Shown piece by piece: positions 36,698 to 46,129 of a stretch of 64,000 nucleotides of DNA; position 1 is the stretch's first letter; each line of letters opens with the position of its first letter. Source of the DNA: Geothrix rubra (lineage in GTDB: Bacteria > Acidobacteriota > Holophagae > Holophagales > Holophagaceae); assembly GCF_030268065.1 (NCBI RefSeq), contig NZ_BSDD01000002.1:620001-684000 (forward strand), written 5' to 3'. The position numbers and the translations under genes are program-made. Below the pieces are notes generated by a model. That model had not been told where the DNA came from, did not search any database, and saw only the letters and a list, made by a program, of their open reading frames with translations.

Positions 36698-38328
36698 GTC
36701 GCGTCCGTTTCCGTTGCCACCTGCGCCGCCGCCGCGCCCGGCAGGGTGAAGATGACGCTGGTGCCCTGGCCCTCCGCGCTCTCGATGCGGATGTCCCCGC
36801 CGTGCCCCCGGACGATCTCCCGGCAGATGCTGAGGCCGAGGCCCGTGCCCTTTCCCTCGGGCTTGGTGGTGAACATGGGGCGGAACACCTGGGGCAGCAG
36901 GTCGGCGGGAATGCCCTGGCCGGAGTCGCGGAAGGCGAGGCGCCACCAGGGGGCCTCGGGCGTGGAGCCCTCGGCGGGCTCGGCCTCCAGCCGCACGGTA
37001 CCGCCCTCGGACATCGCGTCCACCGCGTTGTTCATGAGGTTCAGGAAGAGCTGCTCCATCTGCTTGCGGTCCACGTCGAGCCGACATTCCGCCGGGACCT
37101 CGGCCTCCACCCGAACGCCGTGGGCGGCCATCATGGGCGCCCAGAGCTGGCGCAGGTCCGCCAGGAGGGCGGGCATGGCCAGCGCCTGGCGATGGAGCTG
37201 GGGGCGCCGGGTGAGGTCCAGCATGCGGCGCACGATGTCGCCCACGCGCTGGATCTGGGCGTGGATGACCCCCAGCCGCTCCCGGGTGCGCTCGGGCAGC
37301 TCCGACTGGCCGGCGAGGAGCTGGAGGTGCCCGTTCACCAGGTTGAGGGGCGTGCCCACCTCGTGGGCGAAGGTGGCGGTGAGCTGGCCCGCCACGGCGA
37401 GGCGCTCCTGGGCGCCCAGCTCCTCGCGCAGCAGCGCGTTGCGCTCGGCCATCTGCGCCAGCTCGGCGTTCTTGGCCTGCAGCTCCCCCAGGGCGGCATC
37501 GATCCGGTCCTGCAGCGAGGCGTTCAGCCCCTGGATCTCGTGGATGAGGGCCTCCCGCTCGTCGCCGGCCCGCTGCAGCCGCGCGGCCATGTCGTTGAAG
37601 CGGGTGGCGATGAGGCCCAGCTCGTCGCTGCGCCGGAGGGGGATGCGGGCCGCGGGATCGCCCTGCTCCAGCTGCTGCATGGCGCGCACGGTGGCGGCCA
37701 CCGGATCGCTGATGAGGAGGCGCAGGATGAGCCAGAGGAGGATGAACTCGCCGAGGAGGACGCCGGGGAGCGTGTGGAGGGTCTTCCGGAAATTCTGGTT
37801 CCAGACCACCTCCCATCGCTCCAGGTCGCAGTAGGCCCGGATGAGCCCCAGCGGCGGCTGTCCGGGGCGGGGGTTGCGGATGGGGAGGTAGACCTTCCAG
37901 GCCTTGTTCCCCGTGGTCAGGTCCACCAGCTCCGTCTGGGGGCCGGCCAGGCTGAGGTAGCTGCCGAGATCGGGGCCCCAGTCCACGCTGTCCTCGTCGC
38001 CGGAGGAGCGCAGGAGCTGGACCTCGTTGCGGCCGACCCGGCGGAAGACGTCGATCTGGAAGACGCTGCGGTCGGGGCCGGCGATGCTGGAGAGGAGCTG
38101 GTCCAGCTTGTCGGGATCGTGGAAGTTGGGATCCCGCTCCCGCACGTCCGTCTCCACCGTCTGGGCGGCCTCGATGGTGAGGTTGCGGGAGTACGTCTCG
38201 ATCTCGCGGCGGCTGTTCCGGATGATGGAGTAGGCCACGGCCACCGTGAGGATGCTGGTGACGAGGCCCAGCAGGATGAAGAGCTTGGCGTGCAGGCTGA
38301 GCAGCCACTCCAGGGGGCGGAACCTCAT
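36694..38328 (-). CDS. Membrane sensor histidine kinase
   Basis: A 544-residue kinase. It has a first membrane helix (about 15-36), a periplasmic region (37-185), a second helix (about 190-212), HAMP (to about 262), coiled coil, a HisKA box ATFAHEVGTPLNLVNGHL and an HATPase (NLMNNAVDAMSEGG, DSGQGIPADLL, GKGTGLGLSI). It is an NtrB-like class without PAS or receiver. No response regulator is adjacent. ATG 38328 overlaps the stop of the CHAD gene, so the two are coupled. Confidence 0.9.
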   Translation of the reverse strand: MRFRPLEWLLSLHAKLFILLGLVTSILTVAVAYSIIRNSRREIETYSRNLTIEAAQTVETDVRERDPNFHDPDKLDQLLSSIAGPDRSVFQIDVFRRVGRNEVQLLRSSGDEDSVDWGPDLGSYLSLAGPQTELVDLTTGNKAWKVYLPIRNPRPGQPPLGLIRAYCDLERWEVVWNQNFRKTLHTLPGVLLGEFILLWLILRLLISDPVAATVRAMQQLEQGDPAARIPLRRSDELGLIATRFNDMAARLQRAGDEREALIHEIQGLNASLQDRIDAALGELQAKNAELAQMAERNALLREELGAQERLAVAGQLTATFAHEVGTPLNLVNGHLQLLAGQSELPERTRERLGVIHAQIQRVGDIVRRMLDLTRRPQLHRQALAMPALLADLRQLWAPMMAAHGVRVEAEVPAECRLDVDRKQMEQLFLNLMNNAVDAMSEGGTVRLEAEPAEGSTPEAPWWRLAFRDSGQGIPADLLPQVFRPMFTTKPEGKGTGLGLSICREIVRGHGGDIRIESAEGQGTSVIFTLPGAAAAQVATETDAT

Positions 38329-39245
38329 CGGGGGACGCCCGGGCCGGCGGGCAGGCCCAGGGCGGGGCGGACCACCTGCGCGAAGGCCGCCGCGTCCAGG
38401 CCCCGCACCCGGTCCGTGAAGGCCACGAAGGCGGCGCGGCGGGCCTCGGCCACATCGCCCAGCACCTCCAGGATGCCGCCGCAGAGCACCACCCGGTCGT
38501 GGCTGCGGAGGCGGGCCTCCTCGGCCCAGAGCAGGGCCTCGAGGGCTGCCAGGTCGTGGTGCTCGCCCAGGGCGGACTGGAGGCCCTTCAGCCGGTCCAG
38601 CAGCGCCTCCGGCGGAACCGGGAAGGCCCCCTCCAGGGCCTCCAGCGCGTAGCGGAGCTTCTTCAGGCGCACCCGGCCCTTGTGGAGGGCGGCGGGATCC
38701 TCGCGCTCGACCAGGGCGGGGATGGGATCGAGGGCGGCGGCGGCCCGGGCCTCGAGGGCCGCCCAGGCCGCCTCCTGCAGGCTGGTGGACTGGAAGGGCG
38801 CGGGCAGGCTGGGCACGTCCAGAAGGCGGCCGAGGTCCGGCAGCCGGAGCCGGTCGAGTTCCCGGTGCATGGCCTTGCGGGTCTTGGCCCGCTCGCGGTC
38901 GACCCGTTCCTGCAGGTGCTCGATCACGGCCGTCTGGCAGGGGGTCCGGGCTTCGGCATGCCGCTCCCGCAGGTGGAGGGCATGCACATCCAGCTCCCGG
39001 GTCAGGCCCAGGACGTCCACCAGATCCTTCAGCGCCCGGCGGCGCCCCTTGTGGGCGGGGTAGGCCTCGGGATCCACCAGGTCCAGGACGGCCCCCAGGC
39101 GCCGGGCGGCCACCCGCACCTGGTGCAGCGGCTCGTCCTGCTCGGTCCAGTCCGGGGCCGCCAGCAGCTCCTGCAGGCGCGCCAGGCGGACCTCCAGGGC
39201 CCGGTGCAGCAGGATCGCCAGTTCGGCCGGATGCATGTCCGCCAT
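38325..39245 (-). CDS. CHAD-domain protein
   Basis: A 306-residue, His/Arg-rich alpha-helical CHAD domain. Motifs are LHQVRVAARRLGAVLDL near residue 40 and LHKGRVRLKKLRYALEAL near 205, the two positively charged halves typical of the family. CHAD proteins bind inorganic polyphosphate. There is no CYTH/triphosphatase partner nearby. It is co-directional with the kinase and divergent from uvrA; only 49 bases separate its start from the first uvrA ATG copy. Confidence 0.87.
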   Translation of the reverse strand: MADMHPAELAILLHRALEVRLARLQELLAAPDWTEQDEPLHQVRVAARRLGAVLDLVDPEAYPAHKGRRRALKDLVDVLGLTRELDVHALHLRERHAEARTPCQTAVIEHLQERVDRERAKTRKAMHRELDRLRLPDLGRLLDVPSLPAPFQSTSLQEAAWAALEARAAAALDPIPALVEREDPAALHKGRVRLKKLRYALEALEGAFPVPPEALLDRLKGLQSALGEHHDLAALEALLWAEEARLRSHDRVVLCGGILEVLGDVAEARRAAFVAFTDRVRGLDAAAFAQVVRPALGLPAGPGVPR

Positions 39246-39279
39246 TCTAGACACTTTTTCGGAAGGCGAAAAATTGGCG

Positions 39280-39285
39280 TATGCT
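39280..39285 (+). promoter_or_regulatory. -10 element of uvrA
   Basis: TATGCT lies 9 bases before the first ATG copy (39295), so the transcript would have at most a 3-base leader. A poor -35 (TTTTTCG region) is about 20 bases upstream. No Shine-Dalgarno precedes 39295. Confidence 0.5.
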
Positions 39286-39294
39286 GGTGGACCC

Positions 39295-39387
39295 ATGGAA
39301 CACATCCACATCAAAGGTGCCCGCGAGCACAACCGAGGCTCCATCTCCGCAAGCGAGCGGAGCGAGCGAGTGGGAGTGCGCGACTAG
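39295..39387 (+). CDS. Short upstream ORF made from a duplicate of the uvrA N-terminus
   Basis: A 30-codon ORF. Its first 13 residues ([13 protein letters not shown]) are those of UvrA; the next 17, coded by the insert, are Ser/Arg-rich ([17 protein letters not shown]). It ends in TAG (39385-39387), which is followed directly by an ATG (39388) in frame with full-length uvrA. It lies right behind the predicted promoter, so ribosomes would read it first. Whether it is translated is not known; it may be only a decoy or coupling leader. Confidence 0.55.
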   Translation: MEHIHIKGAREHNRGSISASERSERVGVRD

Positions 39388-39420
39388 ATGTCGCGCACGA
39401 TAGATGGAGAGAGCCGAAGG
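39335..39420 (+). other. 86-bp structured insert between the two uvrA N-terminal copies
   Basis: The 86 bases contain a perfect 9-bp hairpin (39376-39384 with 39390-39398) whose loop holds the upstream ORF stop and the start of ATG 39388. There is a 6-bp hairpin (39345-39350 with 39357-39362) and an outer 8-bp pairing (39339-39346 with 39402-39409), giving a three-way-junction-like fold. It ends GCCGAAGG, a ribosome site just before uvrA ATG 39421. The first half is rich in GAGCG steps. The mutL insert has exactly the same length. Confidence 0.75.
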
Positions 39421-42297
<2,877 letters not shown>

Positions 42298-42300
42298 ACC

Positions 42301-42489
42301 CTAGGCCTGCAGGTTGATGTTCTGTCCCACGCCCGGCGTCGGGGGGACGCCGGTCTGGTCGATCATGGCCACGAGGGCGGCGCCCTGCTGGCTGGTGAGG
42401 TCCAGGGACTTCCGCAGCATGGCGATGGAGGCCTGGTTCTGGACCTGGCTCATGGACTGGACGGCGCTGGTGGCGGCGGAGATCTGCAT
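42301..42489 (-). CDS. YjfB-like putative motility protein
   Basis: A 62-residue protein resembling the YjfB family: MQISAATSAVQSMSQVQNQ at the start, then AMLRKSLDLTSQQGAALVAM. The function is not established beyond association with motility genes. It lies 18 bases after csrA on the same strand, fitting a motility-linked set with csrA and fliW. Confidence 0.7.
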   Translation of the reverse strand: MQISAATSAVQSMSQVQNQASIAMLRKSLDLTSQQGAALVAMIDQTGVPPTPGVGQNINLQA

Positions 42490-42507
42490 GGAACCCTCGA
42501 TGGGTTC

Positions 42508-42786
42508 CTATCGGCCCTTGGGGGGCTTGGCTTGAGGGGGCGGTTTTGTCCCAGGGGCCAGGCTGGCCCGCAGGAGGGCGGCGGCGTCCTGGACGGGCAC
42601 CTTGGCGGCGGCGGCGGCCCGGTTCTCCGCGGCGATGGCCTCGAAGACCTCCCGGCGGTGGACCTGCACCTCCCGGGGGGCCTTGATGCCCAGGCGCACC
42701 CCATCCTTGGTGATGCCGAGGACGATCACCTCCACCTCGCCGCCGATGATGAGGGACTGTTCCGGCTTCCGTGTGATGACGAGCAT
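42508..42786 (-). CDS. csrA: Carbon storage regulator CsrA with C-terminal extension
   Basis: A 92-residue protein. The first 60 residues are a standard CsrA RNA-binding dimer (MLVITRKPEQSLIIGG, GITKDGVRLGIKAP, REVQVHRREVFEAI). A further 30 residues form an Ala- then Pro/Lys-rich tail not present in typical 60-70 residue CsrA. CsrA binds GGA-containing mRNA leaders. Its antagonist fliW lies directly upstream, as in many flagellated bacteria. Confidence 0.93.
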   Translation of the reverse strand: MLVITRKPEQSLIIGGEVEVIVLGITKDGVRLGIKAPREVQVHRREVFEAIAAENRAAAAAKVPVQDAAALLRASLAPGTKPPPQAKPPKGR

Positions 42787-42810
42787 GGCCCGAGGGTAGC
42801 AGGGCCCCGA

Positions 42811-43218
42811 TCAGGCCTGGGGGAAGACGGGGAATTTCAGCGGGTAGCGATCCGAGGGCAGGGCCACCTGCAGGCCGATGCGGGTGCGGGTGTTCACCAC
42901 CAGGGGACCGGCCAGGTTGGTGGTCATGCGCCGGGGATCCTCCGGGATCACCACCAGGGTCAGGATCAGGGCTTCCGAGAGGGTCTGCAGGCCCAGCATC
43001 TCGGCCTCGCTGTCGCCGAGGGGCACGGCGTAGTCGGGCTTGAGGCCCACGGGATCCATGCAGACGAAGGAGACCTCGGGCTGGTCCACGGCCTGGAGGA
43101 ACTTCAGGGGGTAGCCGTCCGAGGGTTCGAAGAGGCGGTAGCTGGTCAGGTGGGGGAACCCCAGCAGGCCCTTGGGGAGGGTCAGGAGGATGCCGTCGTC
43201 GGTCGCGGGTTGGGTCAT
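42811..43218 (-). CDS. fliW: Flagellar assembly factor FliW
   Basis: A 135-residue FliW, which binds flagellin and CsrA so that flagellin synthesis follows filament assembly. Family patterns: LPKGLLGFPHLTSYRLFE, VCMDPVGLKPDY and PEDPRRMTTNLAGPLVVN. Its ATG overlaps the RNase D stop. Gene order rnd-fliW-csrA-yjfB reads as one operon; no flagellin gene is in the window. Confidence 0.92.
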   Translation of the reverse strand: MTQPATDDGILLTLPKGLLGFPHLTSYRLFEPSDGYPLKFLQAVDQPEVSFVCMDPVGLKPDYAVPLGDSEAEMLGLQTLSEALILTLVVIPEDPRRMTTNLAGPLVVNTRTRIGLQVALPSDRYPLKFPVFPQA

Positions 43219-44162
43219 GGCTGTCCGGAGTTGTTCCAGATCAGCTCATCGGGTTGCTCCGGCTCCCCGTTAGTTTGGTGCGCGCCCTCCCGGAACACCT
43301 CCCAGAGCGCCTCGATCCGCTTGCGGCGGAAGCGCGGATTGGGAATGGTGCGCTCCAGGGCCTCCTGGCTGACGGGGGGGTGGGCCAGCCGGGCCATGAG
43401 CCAGCGGTTGCCCAGCTCCATCACGGCGGCCACGTCACCCTCGTTGCCCCAGGCCCAGCGGTAGGCCGTGAGCTTGCGGGCCCGCTCCACGGCCAGGTCC
43501 CCCAGGTGCTTCACCTTCTCCACCACCGGGTCGTGGGCGGGGGCCTTGTAGGCGCGAACGCGGCGCAGGAGGTGGCGCAGCTCCAGGGGCAGGGCCGCCA
43601 GCCGGGGACCGACCTCGGGATCCTCCCGGCGGGCCTCGGCCTCGTCGGCCAGGGTGCGCAGCAGGGGCAGCAGCAGGGCCGCGTCCCGGCTGGCGTAGCT
43701 GATCTGCGATTCGCGGAGGGGCCGCAGCATCCAGTTGGAGTCCTGCTCCTCCTTGGGGATGTCGAGGCCCAGCTTGAGACGCGCCATGGTCTTCAGGCCC
43801 GGCTGCGGGTAGCCCAGGGCGCGGCTCAGCAGCATGGTGTCAAAGACGCTGGTGGGCACCACGTCGTAGAGGCGCTTGAAGACGATGCCGTCGCCGGAGA
43901 AGTCGTGGACGATCCAGGGCACCTGGGCCATGGCCTCCAGGGTGGGCTTCATGAGCTCCTGCAGGGGGATGGGGTCCACCAGCCAGGCCTGGTCGTGGGT
44001 GGCCACCTGCAGCAGGGCCAGCACGCAGTGGTGCACGCCCGTGAGGCTGCATTCGATGTCCACGGCCAGCAGGCCCGCCTCGAACCAGTGGGGCAGCGCT
44101 TCGCGCAGTCCCTCGGGCGAATCCACGTAGGTCGTGGGCAGGTCGAAGCGGTCCGAAACCAT
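43215..44162 (-). CDS. rnd: Ribonuclease D-like 3'-5' exonuclease
   Basis: A 315-residue DEDDy exonuclease with an HRDC-type C-terminus. Motif I is LLAVDIECS, motif II IVHDFSGDG, motif III YASRDAALLLP; the HRDC region follows about 220-295. It trims structured RNA such as tRNA 3' ends. ATG 44162 is preferred to 44180, as homologues begin near SDRFDLPTTYV. It overlaps fliW by 4 bases. Confidence 0.87.
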   Translation of the reverse strand: MVSDRFDLPTTYVDSPEGLREALPHWFEAGLLAVDIECSLTGVHHCVLALLQVATHDQAWLVDPIPLQELMKPTLEAMAQVPWIVHDFSGDGIVFKRLYDVVPTSVFDTMLLSRALGYPQPGLKTMARLKLGLDIPKEEQDSNWMLRPLRESQISYASRDAALLLPLLRTLADEAEARREDPEVGPRLAALPLELRHLLRRVRAYKAPAHDPVVEKVKHLGDLAVERARKLTAYRWAWGNEGDVAAVMELGNRWLMARLAHPPVSQEALERTIPNPRFRRKRIEALWEVFREGAHQTNGEPEQPDELIWNNSGQP

Positions 44163-44222
44163 CCCACCAGTGTGCCTCAACCCCGGTCACGGGTACGCTG
44201 GGGATTGCAGGAGATTCCAAGG

Positions 44223-44492
44223 ATGAACCGCTCGCTCTTCTGGACCACGTTCTTCACGGTGTTCCTCGCCGAGGTGGGCGACAAGACCCAGCTGGCCGCC
44301 ATGACCGCCACGGTGCGCAGCGGCGCCCTGTGGACGGTGTTCCTCGCCGCCAGCGCGGCGCTGGTCTGCGCCACGGCCATCGGCGTGGCCCTGGGCGGCG
44401 TGCTGTTCCGCGTCATCCCCGAGGCGGCCATCAAGTGGGCGGCGGGGCTGGCCTTCATCGGGGTGGGCCTGTGGGTGCTGGCCAGGGGCTGA
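44223..44492 (+). CDS. Half-size TMEM165/GDT1 (UPF0016) membrane protein
   Basis: An 89-residue protein with three hydrophobic helices and one copy of the family motif E-x-G-D-K-T (LAEVGDKTQLAAM). Family members usually have two such halves (about 190 residues) and transport Mn2+ or Ca2+. A single-half version would need to dimerise. AGGAG lies 9 bases before ATG 44223, and TACGCT (44194-44199) is a likely -10. Confidence 0.83.
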   Translation: MNRSLFWTTFFTVFLAEVGDKTQLAAMTATVRSGALWTVFLAASAALVCATAIGVALGGVLFRVIPEAAIKWAAGLAFIGVGLWVLARG

Positions 44493-44893
44493 GTCCCGAG
44501 TGGATCTTCTACGACGGGGCCTGCGGCCTCTGCCATGGGGCCGTGCGCTTCCTCGTCAGGCATGACCGCCGGGGGGCCTTCCGGTTCGCACCGCTAGGGG
44601 GCGAGACCTTCCTGCGGGAGGTGCGGCCGGAATCGCGCGGGGAGCTGCCGGACAGCCTGGTGGTGCTGGCGGCGGGGGGCCCCCCCCTCGTGCGCACTGC
44701 GGCGCTCATCCACCTCCTCCGGCGCCTGGGTGGGGGCTGGTCCCTGCTGGCCGGGTTGGTCGGGATCCTGCCCCGGGCCTGGATGGACGGCTGCTACGAC
44801 ACCGTGGCCCGACGGCGCCGGCATTGGTTCCGGCCGCCAGGTGCGACCTGCCCTGCCCTCCCACCCGATCAGCGGGCCCGCTTCGATCCCTGA
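44471..44893 (+). CDS. DUF393 (DCC-type) thiol-disulfide oxidoreductase-like protein
   Basis: A 140-residue protein with the D-x-x-C-x-x-C signature in WIFYDGACGLCHGAVRFL, then FAPLGGETF and GILPRAWMDGCYD, typical of DUF393. The start is uncertain: GTG 44471 overlaps the UPF0016 gene by 22 bases and gives a plausible N-terminus; no ATG exists between there and the motif. Its end overlaps the convergent phosphoesterase gene by 25 bases. Confidence 0.75.
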   Translation: MGAGQGLSPEWIFYDGACGLCHGAVRFLVRHDRRGAFRFAPLGGETFLREVRPESRGELPDSLVVLAAGGPPLVRTAALIHLLRRLGGGWSLLAGLVGILPRAWMDGCYDTVARRRRHWFRPPGATCPALPPDQRARFDP

Positions 44894-46077
44894 TCCGGCT
44901 CGCGCCGCAGCTCGATGACCACGAGCTCCGGCGGGGCCTGGATCCGCATGGGCAGGCCCACCACGCCGAGGCCTCGACTCACGTAGAGCAGGTCCTGGTC
45001 GCGGCGGTAGAGGCCGTCCGTGTAGGGGCCGATGAGGCGGGCACTGGAGACGCCGGGGATGAGGTTGATCTGTCCGCCGTGGGTGTGGCCGGAGAGGGTG
45101 AGGCGGGCGCCGGCCGCCAGGGCCGCGTCCCACTCGCTGGGCCGGTGGTTCAGGCAGAGGCGGAAGGCCTCATCCGGCAGGCCCCGGGTGGCCTCGGAGG
45201 GCCGGGGGCCCGGGCCGAAGACCTTGTGCATGAAGCGGCCGTTGCGGGCCATGGGGTCCTGCAGGCCCACCAGGGCCAGGAGGCTCCCGCGGCGGGCCAC
45301 GAGGGCGGCGCGGTTCTCCAGGCAGGGGATCCCCTCGGCCTCGAGGTCCCGCCAGAGGGGCCGGGGATCGTCGAAGTAGTCGTGGTTGCCCAGCACGGCG
45401 AAGGTGCCCAGGGCCGGGCGGAACCCGCGGAAGGCCGCCAGGAGCGGCGCCAGCTCCTCGGCCCGGCTGTCCACCAGGTCGCCCGTGAAGAGCAGCAGCT
45501 CCGGTTTCTCGCGTTCGGCCAGGTCGCGCCAGCGGCGGAGGATGGTGGGGCCGATGAGGGGCCCGGCGTGGAGGTCGCTGAGCTGCACCAGCCGCAGGCC
45601 GTCCAGGCCCGGGGGCAGGTCGGGGAAGAAGAGCTGCTGGCGGGTGATCTGAGGATCGCCGTAGGCCTCCCGCTCCCCACCCACGGCCAGGGCGGTGGCC
45701 GCGCCCGCGCTGGCCAGGGCCGCCGAGCGGAGGAAGGCCCGTCGCGAGGGATCCACGCCCTCCTCGGGCTCGGGGCGGTCTTCCGAGCGCTGCCAGACGC
45801 GCCAGGTCCCCTCCGCCACCATGGCGAGGAACAGGTGCACCACCGTGAGGGCCTGGAAGTAGAAGCCCATCCGGGCCAGGAGCCGGACGAAGTCCGGCAG
45901 GAGGGGCGTCCCCGGCGCGACGAAGCGGAGGGCGGCGAAGAAGGCCACCGGAAGGTGCAGCAGGACCAGCACCCAGGGGATCCAGCGCTGGACGCGGTCG
46001 GGCAGTTCCAGCCGCAGCAGCTGCAGGTGGAGGAACTGCAGCAGGCCGATGACGAGGATGGCGATCAGGAAGCCCAT
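44869..46077 (-). CDS. Membrane-anchored metallophosphoesterase
   Basis: A 402-residue protein. The N-terminus has about three membrane helices (1-95). Then comes a twin-arginine-like stretch SRRAFLRSAALASAGAATALA and a calcineurin-like phosphoesterase domain (about 150-390) with all metal motifs: SDLHAG, GDLVD, GNHDYF and SGHTHGGQ. It is similar to YkuE-type enzymes. Substrate unknown. Confidence 0.87.
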   Translation of the reverse strand: MGFLIAILVIGLLQFLHLQLLRLELPDRVQRWIPWVLVLLHLPVAFFAALRFVAPGTPLLPDFVRLLARMGFYFQALTVVHLFLAMVAEGTWRVWQRSEDRPEPEEGVDPSRRAFLRSAALASAGAATALAVGGEREAYGDPQITRQQLFFPDLPPGLDGLRLVQLSDLHAGPLIGPTILRRWRDLAEREKPELLLFTGDLVDSRAEELAPLLAAFRGFRPALGTFAVLGNHDYFDDPRPLWRDLEAEGIPCLENRAALVARRGSLLALVGLQDPMARNGRFMHKVFGPGPRPSEATRGLPDEAFRLCLNHRPSEWDAALAAGARLTLSGHTHGGQINLIPGVSSARLIGPYTDGLYRRDQDLLYVSRGLGVVGLPMRIQAPPELVVIELRREPDQGSKRAR

Positions 46078-46129
46078 GGGCCCTCCAGGATGGCAGGGCC
46101 GGGAAGGGGCGGGTGTCCGAAGCCGGGGC

